A stretch of DNA of 64,000 nt. Origin: Notolepis coatsorum. Its lineage: Eukaryota; Chordata; Actinopteri; Aulopiformes; Paralepididae. Where the stretch lies: positions 23,872,236 to 23,936,235 of the forward strand of contig OZ020585.1 in NCBI GenBank assembly GCA_963971535.1. Reading direction: 5' to 3'. This document shows, piece after piece, positions 45,860 through 57,400 of this stretch. Each line of letters opens with the position of its first letter. Positions within the stretch are counted from its first letter, which is position 1. Made by a program: the position numbers and the translations under genes. The notes under the pieces were generated by a model. It saw nothing but the letters and a program-made list of their open reading frames with translations. It was not told the DNA's origin and ran no database searches.

Positions 45860-46830
45860 AAATATGTCAGGACTAAATTGGCACGGAGTGTTGGTGTTCT
45901 ATGCAAGATAAAACACATTCTAAACCAAAAAACACTGTATACACTGTACTGCACACTCGTGCGGAGGTGTGGGGTAATACCTACAAAAGCACTCTACAGC
46001 CAATATGCACCATGCAAAAAAAAAAGCAATAAGAATAATCAACAATGTAGGATATTATGAACACACCAATAACTTATTTATAAATCTACAAGCATTGAAA
46101 TTTATGGACCTAGTGGATTACAAAACTGCCCTCATTGTATACAAAGCCAGATATAAACTAATCCCAGGCAACATTCAAAAATGGTTCAGAGACAGGGAAG
46201 GAGAATATAACTTAAGAGGGAGAGGGAATCTTAAACAACCAATGGTAAACACCACGCTGAAAAGCATGTGCATCAGTGTGTGGAGTGAAGTTGTGGAATA
46301 ATTTACCCGAATACATCAAACAGAGTAAACATGTGGCACAATTTAAAAAGCAGCTAAAAAAAATACACATTGGAAAAATACAGAAATGAGTATTGAGCAT
46401 AAACAAAGTTATGTTATATTGCGTAGTGCTGTACTATATTCACTGCTGTCAAGTGAATCAAGTTTTTTTTTCTTGTAATCTTTTAATATAAGTAAAAGTA
46501 TATTCTATATTGTAATACACTAAATTATGTTATATCTAGTCAAATTAATGGAAGAACAAATATAAATGTAAGGGGGTAGGTATCAATAAGCTTAGCTTCC
46601 CTCTACTCCTTTTTTGGACATGTCTGCTAACCAAACACATTGCTCTTGACCTTTTGTTTATAATTCCTTATTTTTTTTTCTTTTTTTTAATGTTTTTCTC
46701 TTAATGTTTTTTTTTATTTGTTGCTATGATTGTTTGGTTCGACGGAACAAGATGTCGTGAGTTGTTTGGAGAAATATGGAGAATAACATGTCCAAAAATA
46801 AACTTTTTCATTCATTCATGTTTTTCCAGA
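45860..46830 (+). mobile_element. LINE C-terminal fragment of a third family
   Basis: Plus strand, two frames: VLCKIKHILNQKTLYTLYCT and AIRIINNVGYYEHTNNLFIN, then KARYKLIPGNIQKWFRDREG. The 3' end is AAATAAACTTTTTCATTCAT. Relatives lie at 47930-48360 (minus) and 48573-48700 (plus tail). Confidence 0.7.
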
Positions 46831-46982
46831 AGGAAATGCTAGTCAGAAAAGAAAACCACGTGGCACTAAAACACCCTGCTGACTGAGTAGTATAAAGTGA
46901 ATTCAGAAATAGTTTTTGGGGTAGAAACACAATAATACATTATAATATAGCTGGAATAATGAAAACGACAGCAGCAGATGGA

Positions 46983-47830
46983 TTTGATGCTGTTGCTGTG
47001 AGAAGCATGCAGCTACAGAGCCGCAGAGCGGCGCTCTCAGGTCCTCAGGACCGGCGGCGTGTAGCTTTATGCCAAGCAAGCAGTGCAAAAATTTACCGTA
47101 GTGGCATGCAGTAATGCGCCTTTCATTTTCCGCCGCCCAGCGCCCAGGTCGCGCGGAAATAGGCTGTCTATTGCCATTCTCTTTGACAAACTCTAACCTT
47201 AACCAGCTCCTTAACAACGCCTAAACTTAACCGTTCTAACCTTAACCAACTCCGAAACAATGCCTAACCTTAACCTTAACCTTAACCATGCCTAACCTTA
47301 ACCATAGAAATTATATTGCCATTCTCTTTGACAAACTCTAACCTTAACCAGCTCCTTAACAGCGCCTAAACTTAACCGTTCTAACCTTAACCAACTCCGA
47401 AACAATGCCTAACCTTAACCTTAACCATGCCTAACCTTAACCGGCGAAAGAATACACGTTAATAAAAAATCACGTTAAAAAATATTTTCGATGGGATTCG
47501 AACTCGCCAGCAAACAAGCCATAGGATCCACAGCCATGTGTCCTTGCCAATTGAGCTATTGCTAGATACTGAATAAGGGGCGGTGACTTATATATATTGA
47601 GCTCCGCAAGGCGGGATCTCATGCGCATGCGCGGGCACCTCGCGCGAGCACGCCGGCGCACGCACGCACCTGAGCGAGCACGCCGCCGCCGGTGCACGCA
47701 CGGTAGCATTTGTCTGAAAAGAAGGGCGCTTTACCGCACTAGCGTGCGGTGACGAATGCGGAAGCATTTTTGCACTGCTTGCTTGGCATTAACGTACAGG
47801 CGGACCGGCGCTCTGAGGGCCGCTCAGCAG
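46983..47830. mobile_element. Foldback/TIR element with internal TTAACC-rich duplication
   Basis: The inverted pair CCAAGCAAGCAGTGCAAAAAT (47072-47092) and its complement (near 47767-47787) sits in longer imperfect arms. Inside, 47170-47300 and 47312-47440 are a tandem duplication rich in CTAACCTTAACC. A tRNA-like stretch at 47492-47572 is annotated separately. Confidence 0.6.
47492..47572 (-). other. tRNA-like sequence (pol III box pair)
   Basis: Minus strand: AATAGCTCAATTGGCAAGGA (A box) and, about 40 nt on, GAGTTCGAATCCC (consensus B box). The acceptor arm does not pair and the anticodon arm is irregular, so this is a tRNA-derived fragment or pseudogene, not a functional tRNA. Confidence 0.5.
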
Positions 47831-47929
47831 CGCCACCCACCCAATGGCTGAATTGGAGTATTGCACTGTGCGGGCACAGCTGTGAGATCCGCGCGAGGCC
47901 AGATATCTTGAATTAATGCATTTATTTAT

Positions 47930-48360
47930 TTCGAACATAAATTGAAAATAAATAATAATAAAAAACAAGTAACAAAGGAGTAGGATGAAGTAGGAGTAGG
48001 ATGAAGTGTAAACGTATGTATTCCCCTGGCTACCCCATTCACACCCTATTATCTTATGCAACTCATATTCACTCCACAAACTGAAATATATATACATTGT
48101 TGAATGAACAGCCTGTTTCTTGAAGTTAGACTCTCCTCTAAATTGTAACCCCCCTCTCTATAACAGAATCTTTGGATGTTACCCGGGAGTGAATTGTTTC
48201 GTGCTTTAAACATGATTTGTGCAGTCAGGTCCAGGATAAATTCAGCCAGGTCCCCGAGTTTCATGGCATGTGATTTAAAAAATAGTGTGTTTGTGTGGTC
48301 CAGATATCCTACCTTATTGATAATCAAATCAAAATCAAATTTATTTGTAAGGCCCGACAT
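47930..48360 (-). mobile_element. LINE fragment, third family, minus strand
   Basis: Minus strand: INKVGYLDHTNTLFFKSHAM, then IMFKARNNSLPGNIQRFCYR and EGGYNLEE. Related to 45860-46830 and frameshifted. Confidence 0.65.
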
Positions 48361-48384
48361 GTATGTCATGTATGTCATATATGT

Positions 48385-48515
48385 TATGATGAATTGAAAA
48401 TGGGGGACCCTGATGTAAATAAGACGAAAGTCTTTCTCTGGTCTGCATCCCCTTAACAATTGTGTGTATTGAGCCGTACTGTATTGTACCCATTCTGCAA
48501 TCTGTTAATAAAGTT

Positions 48516-48568
<53 letters not shown>

Positions 48569-48572
48569 GGGG
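48385..48572 (+). mobile_element. LINE 3' tail with (CAAT)n, plus strand
   Basis: TGAATTGAAAATGGGGGACC through TTAACAATTGTGTGTATTG to a CAAT run. It is the 3' end of the main LINE family. Confidence 0.75.
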
Positions 48573-48744
48573 GTAGGAATACACGTTTACACTTCATCCT
48601 ACTCCTGCTTGTTTGTTTTTTAATCTGTTTATTACTTGTTTTTTTATTATTATTTGTTTTCAATTTATGTTCGAAATAAATAAACGCATTCATTCAAGAT
48701 ATTGTGTGAGCAAAAGTATAGTTCATTTACTCATGTATGTTATG

Positions 48745-48962
48745 TACATCCTCTGGCCTCGTGCGGATCTCACAGCTGTGCCCGCACAGTGCAATACTCC
48801 AATTCAGCCATTGGCAACTCAGCCATTGGGTGGGTGGCGCTGCTGAGCGGTCCTCAGAGCCACGCAGTCCGCGTGAATACTTTACCCAAGGCAGTTGTCC
48901 TTCCACGTTCGGTTTGCGCGCCCTGATTGGCCTCTCAGCGCCCAATCGCGTTGCGCCTAGCT
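48745..48962. repeat. GC-rich inverted-repeat block
   Basis: 48757-48860 is the reverse complement of 47810-47905 (shared GCCCGCACAGTGCAATACTC). 48840-48962 is the reverse complement of 51112-51230 (shared AAGGCAGTTGTCCTTCC). These are arms of nested foldback elements separated by later LINE insertions. Confidence 0.65.
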
Positions 48963-48980
48963 TTCAGTTCCACAGCCCAA

Positions 48981-49431
48981 GTCCTCGCCCATTTCCTCGT
49001 ATTGTTTTCATATCAATCGATATCACATCAATATACATAACGTAGTGTTTTCATCTCAGATATTAACATAACACGCTATTCATATCAATCGGCATCACAT
49101 CAATATAAATAACGTAGTGTTTTCATCTCTTCATATCAATCGGCATCACATCAATATAAATAACGTAGTGTTTTCATCTCTTCATATCAATCGGCATCAC
49201 ATCAATATAAATAACGTAGTGTTTTCATCTCAGATGTTTTCATCTCAGATATTAACGTAACGCGCTATTCATATCAATCGGCATCACATCAATATAAACA
49301 ATGTAGTGTTTTCATCTCTTCATATCAATCGGCATCACATCAATATAAATAACGTAGTGTTTTCATCTCAGATATTAGCGATAGTGAGTTGAGTGATAGT
49401 TAGTTTCCAATACGAGGAAATGGGCGAGGAC
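48981..49431 (+). repeat. 51-bp minisatellite bounded by 24-bp inverted repeats
   Basis: About six units containing ATCAATCGGCATCACATCAA and AACGTAGTGTTTTCATCTC. The array is framed by GTCCTCGCCCATTTCCTCG (48981) and its complement CGAGGAAATGGGCGAGGAC (ending 49431), so it may have moved as one element. Confidence 0.8.
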
Positions 49432-49499
49432 AGTTGAGTGATAGTATGAATCTATATGAATTGAAAATGGGGGACCCTGATGTAAACAAGACAAACGTC

Positions 49500-50975
49500 T
49501 TTCTGATTGATTGATTGATTGAAAAGTTTATTAACAGATTGCAGAATGGGTACAGTACAGTACAGCTCAATACATACAATTGTTAAGGGGATGCAGACCA
49601 GAGAAAGACTTTCGTCTTGTTTACATCAGGGTCCCCCATTTTCAATTCATCATAACATATATGACATACATGACATACAGATAGACAGTACTGCTACATC
49701 TATACATTTATGACATATCAGATTTGCAAATACAGTACTGTTTGTGATACAAAAGTGTCCAGAAAAAGAGTGTATATACATTTGGCGTAGAAACTGTACA
49801 TTGGAGGAGGTTGGGTGGGTGGGGTGGGGTTGGGTGGGTTGGGTGAGGGCTGTACATTGGAGGTGGGGGGGGGGGGGGGGGGGTTGGGTAGGGGACACAC
49901 ACACATTTTACACTGTACATTGGAATACTGACAAAGCCTTACTTGGTCATTTACTGTACAACTAGGTTAGGACATTTGTAGGGGCCAGTTTTGAATTGCA
50001 GTCTCACGTAGGTGTTTTTTGAGAGTGTTTTTGAAAGTGGGTAGTGATTCACATTCCTTTACAGCTTTAGGTAGGGCGTTCCACATTGATGTGGCATAAT
50101 TGCGAAACGTGTTTAGTCCCTTGTTTGAGCCGAATCTGGGTTTTACATGATTTGTGGAGCTCCCTCTGGTGTTGTGATCGTGGTATTCACTGACCTTTGG
50201 GAAGTATTTTGACATGTACATGGGTACCTTGGTCGCGTAGTGTATCTTGTAGACCAGGCCCATTGCAAGTTGCTGTACTCTGTCGTCTACTCTAAGCCAT
50301 CCTAGGTTGTCAAAGTGGGCAGGGGTGAGGTGGGTTCTAGGAGTTAGGTCAAGCAGTAGTCTGACTAGCTTGTTTTGAGATGTTTGTAATTTGTTTTTTA
50401 GTGCCTTTGAGGTGCTTTGGTACCATGAGGTGCAAGCATAGTCGTAGTACCCTTGAATGAGTGCTCCTGCTAGAGTCTTCAGGGTATTCTTGTTTACCAG
50501 AGAGGAGATCCGGTACAAGAATCGCGTTCGTTGGTTGACTTTTTTTTATTACATTGGATGCCATTTTGTCACAGGAAAGATTAGCCTCTAGGATGGAACC
50601 CAGGTAGGTAATTTCATCTTTCCTTGTGATAATATTGTCACCCACTGCAACCGAGAAGCCGTCGGTCTTGCTGAGTTTGTTATTTGAACCGAAGAGAATG
50701 GACTCTGTTTTGCCCATGTGTAATGATCGGCGAGCCATATGCAGATTTTGCCTAGTTCCGAGCTGAGGGCTTTTTCAACCTGTAACTTGTTCTTGTCAGA
50801 GACCAGCAGGGCTGAGTCGTCTGCAAACAGGAACAAGTTGCAGTCACAAGCTGACGACATGTCATTTGCATAAATTAGGAATAGTAGCGGTCCTAGTATG
50901 CTTCCTTGTGGAACACCACAGCTCACTGTGAGGGGGGGGGGGGTAGGGTACCGTTTACTTCCACCATCTGTTCCC
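49500..50975 (-). mobile_element. Non-LTR LINE, 5'-truncated, young copy
   Basis: Minus strand from [20 protein letters not shown] through the FADD box ([20 protein letters not shown]) to [20 protein letters not shown] and the 3' tail. A small deletion near 50728 breaks the frame. It is nearly identical to the 26.9-28.4 kb copy where they overlap. A 45-bp piece of a plus-strand copy (49455-49500) abuts it tail to tail. Confidence 0.85.
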
Positions 50976-50984
50976 TCCCCTCAG

Positions 50985-51112
50985 GTCTGCAACCCCTTAA
51001 CAATTGTGTGTATTGAGCTGTACTGTACCCATTCTGCAATGTTAATTAAATGTTTCAATCAATCAATCTGCAATCTGTTAAATAAAGTTTTTATTCATTC
51101 ATTCATTCATTC
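50985..51112 (+). mobile_element. LINE 3' tails, plus strand (two scraps)
   Basis: CAACCCCTTAACAATTGTGT through CATTCTGCAATGTTAATTAA to CAATCAATC, followed by a second tail ending in (ATTC)n. Confidence 0.65.
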
Positions 51113-51454
51113 ATTAAGGCCAATCAGGGCGCGCAAACCGAACGCGGAAGGACAACTGCCTTGGGTAAAGTATTCACGCAGCCGGTCCTGAGGACCTGCA
51201 GCGGCTCTGCAGCTGGATACTATTGGTTGCTGTTGTTGCACTTTACCGTAAACGTGTTCCGAACACGCCCATTGTCTAACAGCAGCCAATGGGGGAAGAC
51301 GTAAATGAAGCCGACGACGTGCCACGGCGCCAGTCCGTGGAGGAGGAGGACCACGTGGTTTCCCCACACACACACGTCACGCACACAGACAGAGACCACG
51401 TGGTGTTCCCACACGCTCACACAGACCGAGACTGAAGGAGCACTAGCTTCACAA

Positions 51455-54400
51455 ATGGCGGCCGACGGTGGCAGCAGCTCTACGCTGGTGGGGCTACCCT
51501 GCGTTTTCTCACCCAAATCACGACAGTACCTCGCGTTGTGTGCCCAGGACGGCAGGCTTCGCATTTGGAACACGGACAATAAAACACTTCACCAAGAATA
51601 CGTGCCTTCTGCCCATTTGAGTGCCACTTGCACCTGCATAGCATGGGGACCATGCCGGACAGTCAAGGTAATAACGTGGGGATGATGTGGAAGAGAAGCT
51701 AACGTTAGCTTTAGGCCTCCGGCGCGACCCTGGTGTGAAAACGGTATCTAACCCGTGTCTACGGTTGATCGAGAAAGGTGTCAGTCTCATTTTACTTGCA
51801 TTGGCGATCTGTGTCGCCGTTCTTGTCCGTTCACCGTGATGTTAACGTGATAGAGGAGGGGTGTTCGTGTGATAGCTCGCCTCCCAACATTAACTGCGCA
51901 GGACGACGCACATGTTTGTGGCACATGGTGGTCGTTGGACAAATTGTGCCACGATTTGTCTTTTTAGTTCATCATTCCATAGCGAATTTAACTTTAAAGG
52001 TTACTTCGTATAGCTGACTTACCACAACTACGGTCTTACCCGTCATTTTGTAGTGTTTGAAGTTAAAATGTCGTTCGTGATGAGTTCCATCTAGCTAAGC
52101 GTGTTAGCCCTAGCAGCCATTATGACACTTTGAGTTGACGTTCAATAAAGTTTAGTCTCTTGGTCATGTTGTTACCCTGATTCATGATGTAACGTTAAAC
52201 GTGTCTCTCGATCATCTAGCTAATTGGCCGTCTCCAAAACACGTTAGATAATACTAATAATACACAAAGTAATCTACACAATAAACCGGGGAAAATAAAG
52301 GGGAGAAAGCAAGGTGGTCTCATACTTCAATACAGTTTTGTCTCGGTCATGTTACCCTGATCATGTAAACGTGTCGGTGTCTGTCTAGAATGATCATCTA
52401 GCTAATTGTTGTGTGTGACTGTGTATCATAAACAGAAAGCAATAACTATCCTGACATGCTATCTTAATGTAGCTATATCTCATTGCCATGCTATAGCTAG
52501 CAGTTTGGGCGACCACCTCTATTCTTCTTACTCTATTAACTTGTCAAATGTGTCGCATCATGTGTTAATTTAATTTCACATTTGTTAGCGGTTAATCTTA
52601 TTGGGAATGGGTCTCGATTTAAATCTTAGCTGTGTTTAATTAAAGTATAAGCTGTTGACTCATTTAGGCCCCACAGGGGACAGCCATCTCGTCATCAGTT
52701 CATTTGTGTAATGGGTCCTGATTTCATGTTATAATACTGATTTCTTAAGATTTATATAGCGCCATGGGTCTCATGAAAGGCGCTAATATAAATCTAATAA
52801 ATCATTATGTTGGGTTGCGAGCGCTGCTCTATAATGATGGCAGCCCGTGTTATATGTATAAAAGACAAACTGGTCAGAATTTGCCTTGCATTTGGTTCTT
52901 GCACCTCAAACCTCCCAAGCATGATTATTGATCATCATTGTCAATCGCTGGAACGCCTAACCCCATGTCAGACGTGAAACCGTGTGGACTGGTCAACAAT
53001 GTATTGTGTGTGTGATGTTCCAGGAGGGACCTCAGAGGAAGAAGCGGAAATCGGAGGCAGCAGGGCAGGTGGAGGAGAAGGCAGACCTGCTGGCAATGGG
53101 CACAGCAGCCGGCAGTGTCCTCATCTACAGCACAGTGAAGGGGGCACTGCACTGCACACTAGTGAGTTTGTTATTATCCTCTGCATGTTTTATTAAATGG
53201 TAAATGGTGCATTTATATAGCAGCTTTTATCCAAAGCGCTTTACAATTTGTTCCTCACATTTTACCCATTCACTCACACATTAACACACAGATGGCAGAG
53301 GCAACCATGCAAGGTGCCAACCTGCTCATCGGGAGCGGTTATGGGTGAAGTGTCTTGCTCAAGGACACTTCGACACGCTGCCCAGGAGGAGCAGGAATCA
53401 AACTGGGAACCTTTCGATTACCAGACGACTGCTCTTCCTCCCAAGCCACTGTCGCCCAATATTGGGGATTATATTAGGGATGCACAGATACCCATACTGG
53501 CATTGCATACATGGCTGATACCAGGGTAAAATAAGGCATCAGCATGGGTGGATTTTCCCATTACTTAAAACCAATACCAACATACCAAGGCTGGTAGAAA
53601 TCAAAGCAGACATACTCCGTTTTCTGTGTTTGTTACATTGAAGCATGTTAACTTTGGTCTCGAAATGGAGTGAATTCAAATAATCGTTGGTACTAGCAGT
53701 TCTAGGAAGGTTACTGATTACTATGTGTGAAGTGGCCTCCAGGTCAAAATATTGGTTCTGACAAATTACATGCTAGTGCCACCAACTGATCACCAACATA
53801 CCAAAATTATGACTACGATACCTGCCTAAACTGTCTTGATACTGAAACGATATGGCAAAAACGCAAAACATCAGGAAAAGTAATAATAAGGAATAATCTA
53901 TTAGATGACAGCCCTGACATGACACACATAAATGGATTTATACATGGACAATGGAGGATAGGTATGTACACTAAGTTTGAGCTCTTTTATTAATTGTACA
54001 ATTGATTAACTCCTTATGCTGAGGGCACATTAGCATAAAACGCTTGATGATTGCATACCCAAAGTAATTTGTGATTTTCTACTTGAACCACTTGTAGCAC
54101 ATGCTTGAGTCTGGTCTCTTTTTAAAGGAAACCTTCTGAACTTTCTTCCAGAACAGGAGAATAATCGCTCTTGAGTGCTAATGTAATACAGTTGGCGGTT
54201 TGAACACAATGAAATAAAAGTTACTCATGTTTTGTTTACTTGTTGCTAGATGCCTGTTTTTGAGTTCCAGCTGAGAGGTAGGAGCTGGAAAACATAATGG
54301 TTCCAGAAGTCTTATCTACAGTACACGTCCAAAGTTTAACAATCCCACGGAAAATGAGTGTTTTACACAACTTTTTCTAATGGCATGTTTATGCGTTTTT

Positions 54401-57400
54401 CCAAAATGGCCACTTGGAGTCTCCAAATGGCCATTTGAAGACCCTATGTCTCCAAACGCTATAACTCTTGAACGCTTCAATGTACAGTCAAAATCTTGGG
54501 CTCTAATGAAAGGTTAAAATAGAGCAAGTGAAGCATAAACGCATCCCATTGACAAACAAAGCACAGGCCCCTCCCCCTTCGAGCCCCAAACTAACAAAAT
54601 AAATATTTACTGTATGAAGAATAATCTCAGAACGAAGCATTTTAAATACATGGCTTTCGTTATATATCCCAGTTTGCAGAATTTCATTGGCTACAAAAGT
54701 GGCCATCATTTTCACCGGTCAGACGTGATTGGACCGATTACCGGAAGGCGAAACAGGAGGTGGTCACTTTTTCAGAATGACACTTGTTGGTTGTTTCATC
54801 TTATTCCCGGAGATTGCGGGCACCTAATACGTTGAGTAGGGTGTCAATCGAACGGTGACAATCTTAGCTTTCAAGCAATGTATTGGTTCATTGCATTGGC
54901 ATAAAAGCATTGGATCGCCTTTGATGCCTTAACCCAGTGGTCGGCAACCTGCGGCTCTTTAGCCAATCAGCTGCAGCTTTTTTTTTTTTCTTTTTGGATA
55001 TCGATGTCATACTGTGACTAGAGCTGCCGCGATTACCGCATTACCGCGGTATCGCTGTTACATCACGGCCACCGCAGAGTAGGCTGAATACCGCGTCACC
55101 GCTGTTTTTTATAATAATAATAATAAATTACCCTCCTCTCGTTGGGCTTGCGGCTCTGCAGATATACCCTACTCCTCTATCGAGGTTCCAAGCGACCCTA
55201 TTGGGTACCAGAAAAGTCACGTGAAACATTGCAGACCACTGATTGGTCAGAAGAGAGACGCGTCACACGTTGTAGCGTCATGCAGTGTGTTACCACCAAT
55301 CGGCAAGCGCGTATTAGGTTTTTACTTCCTGAATGTCAGCTCATCACAACACGGCTAATAACGTTAGCTTTAACTCTCCGCCGGAGTGGACTACCATCGC
55401 TCCTAAGGAGTACTAAACGAGACATAATGATTTTACTGTCTGCAACGAATGTTATAATAAAAGCCCTTCGTTCTATACACTTGTCTGATTGAAAACTTTA
55501 TTAACAGACCGCAGAATGGGACAACTCAGCACGCTCTGAGCAAAGAAAGGAACTGAGATATGAATAGAGTATTGCTTGCCTTGCTATTGTCCGGTAAATA
55601 CGCTGATGTTATTGAACGTATAACTATATAATGTTAATGCCACAAAACGAATGCCTTTATTATAAAGTAGTAACTTTATAGTAATAATAATAAGAAAGGG
55701 TCGGGGGGGTTAGGGGTAACCACCCCTGCCGCGACACCGAGTGAACGGCGCACGACCAGAGGGGAAACTTCGAATCCGTGTTTCACTTTCAATAACTAAT
55801 GCGTGCTTGCTGAATCCCAAACAATATTCATGCTGCAAAGTCATCCTCTAAAAATAGACATTTAGACTAGAGGCAGGCTATATGCTATAAAGAGTAGACT
55901 ACTACTAAAAAAAAAATGCATTTTTTGTGTGCGTGCGGTAATAACCGCGGCGGTAGGAAATATTTTGCAAATTTGTGCGGTAAGGAAATCATCGATACCG
56001 CGGCAGCTCTAACTGTGACACTGAAATGAAAAAATATTTCATCAACTAAGATATTTAGTCAACAAAAGGCTTACCTGTATGCCTGATATGTGGTGTGAAA
56101 TTTGCGAACAACGATAAAATGTACTTTTTATTTGATAGATTTTCCACAAATAAGGGAAGGACTCTAATAGAGCTGCATAGTTCAGGGTTTTATTTCAAAG
56201 TAGGTTTACAGATGCAAGTGTTTTTTCTCCTTTTCTGTGTTTTATTTCAAAGTAGGTCTACAGTACACATGCTAGTCTTTTTTCAAAGTAGACTACTTTT
56301 ATTTTATAAATGTTCCACAAATAAGGGAAGGACTCAAATATACCTGAATAGTTCAGGGTTTTATTTCAAAGTCGGTCTACAGACACCAGTGTTTTGTCTC
56401 CTTCTGTTCTTTATTAAAAAATAGGTCTACACAGCCAGTATTTTTTCTCCACTTCATAAGAGTTTGAGGTTTTACTTTGTTATAACAGGTAAAAACGGCA
56501 ATTAAAAAGTCAAACATTTTCTTTTTGTTGCTTTATAATCCCATTAATGCAACAAACTGTGTGCTGTGTGTATAAAGTATAATACATCGCAAATTACTTT
56601 GGGTATGCAATTGTCAGGCGTTTTATGCTAAATGTGGGGTATGCTTGGGGATATATAAAATGTTATACACTGTTATCTTTATTTTAAGGGTAAATAGGTT
56701 GTGCGGCTCCCTGAGCATTTTATTTTGTGGGACGGGGGAAAAGTGGCTCTTTTGATAGTAAAGGTTGCTGACCCCTGCCTTAACCTGTTAAGCCCTAGCC
56801 CTATTTTCTGAAAATCAGCCTAAAATACATAAGTAAATGGAAGATTGCTCCACTTCTACAAGGTCCATTTGCATGTTCTTGGTATCTAGGGACATCTATG
56901 GACCTCAGGGAATGTATTCCCAATGTCTGAAATATTGTGTCTGTTACTAGGCTTGAGTACATTGTGATGAAACAAAGGAGAATATAAATAATGATTTTTC
57001 TTTGCATCTTTGACGGTGAATAACACCATGCTAAAAATGACCAGGCATGAAAAACTCATTCAGCACCTTCTTGAGATCACGTGTACAAAAAATCTAAGGA
57101 AATTAATAAAGGGAAGATGATTAAACAGAAGGTTTTGTAGATACAGTACTGAATTCTGCTATCCGGATACATGCAATTTGAAATATTATTATAGAATATA
57201 AATTACCTTATTATAGCCAACCCGCACATCTATGTATCGGGCCAAATCTCCTCTTTCAAATGGCAGAGTTCAATTTGGATTTAGTATCACCAGGCCACCG
57301 AGAATGAAGAATGAAATCGACTGCATGTACAGTTTGATCTTGTTTTCATGATCGTGGGAAGCCAAAATTGAAACTTGATTAATCGCCCAGCTCTATTGGA

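Noticed and set aside
47170-47440. TTAACC-rich stretch as an interstitial telomere
   Set aside because: The words are CTAACCTTAACC mixtures inside a two-unit duplication of a foldback element, not uniform TTAGGG repeats.
51305-51454. In-frame upstream ATG extending WDR43 by 50 residues
   Set aside because: The extra residues have no counterpart in the family, and the repeated ACACAC/CACGTGG composition looks like 5' UTR.
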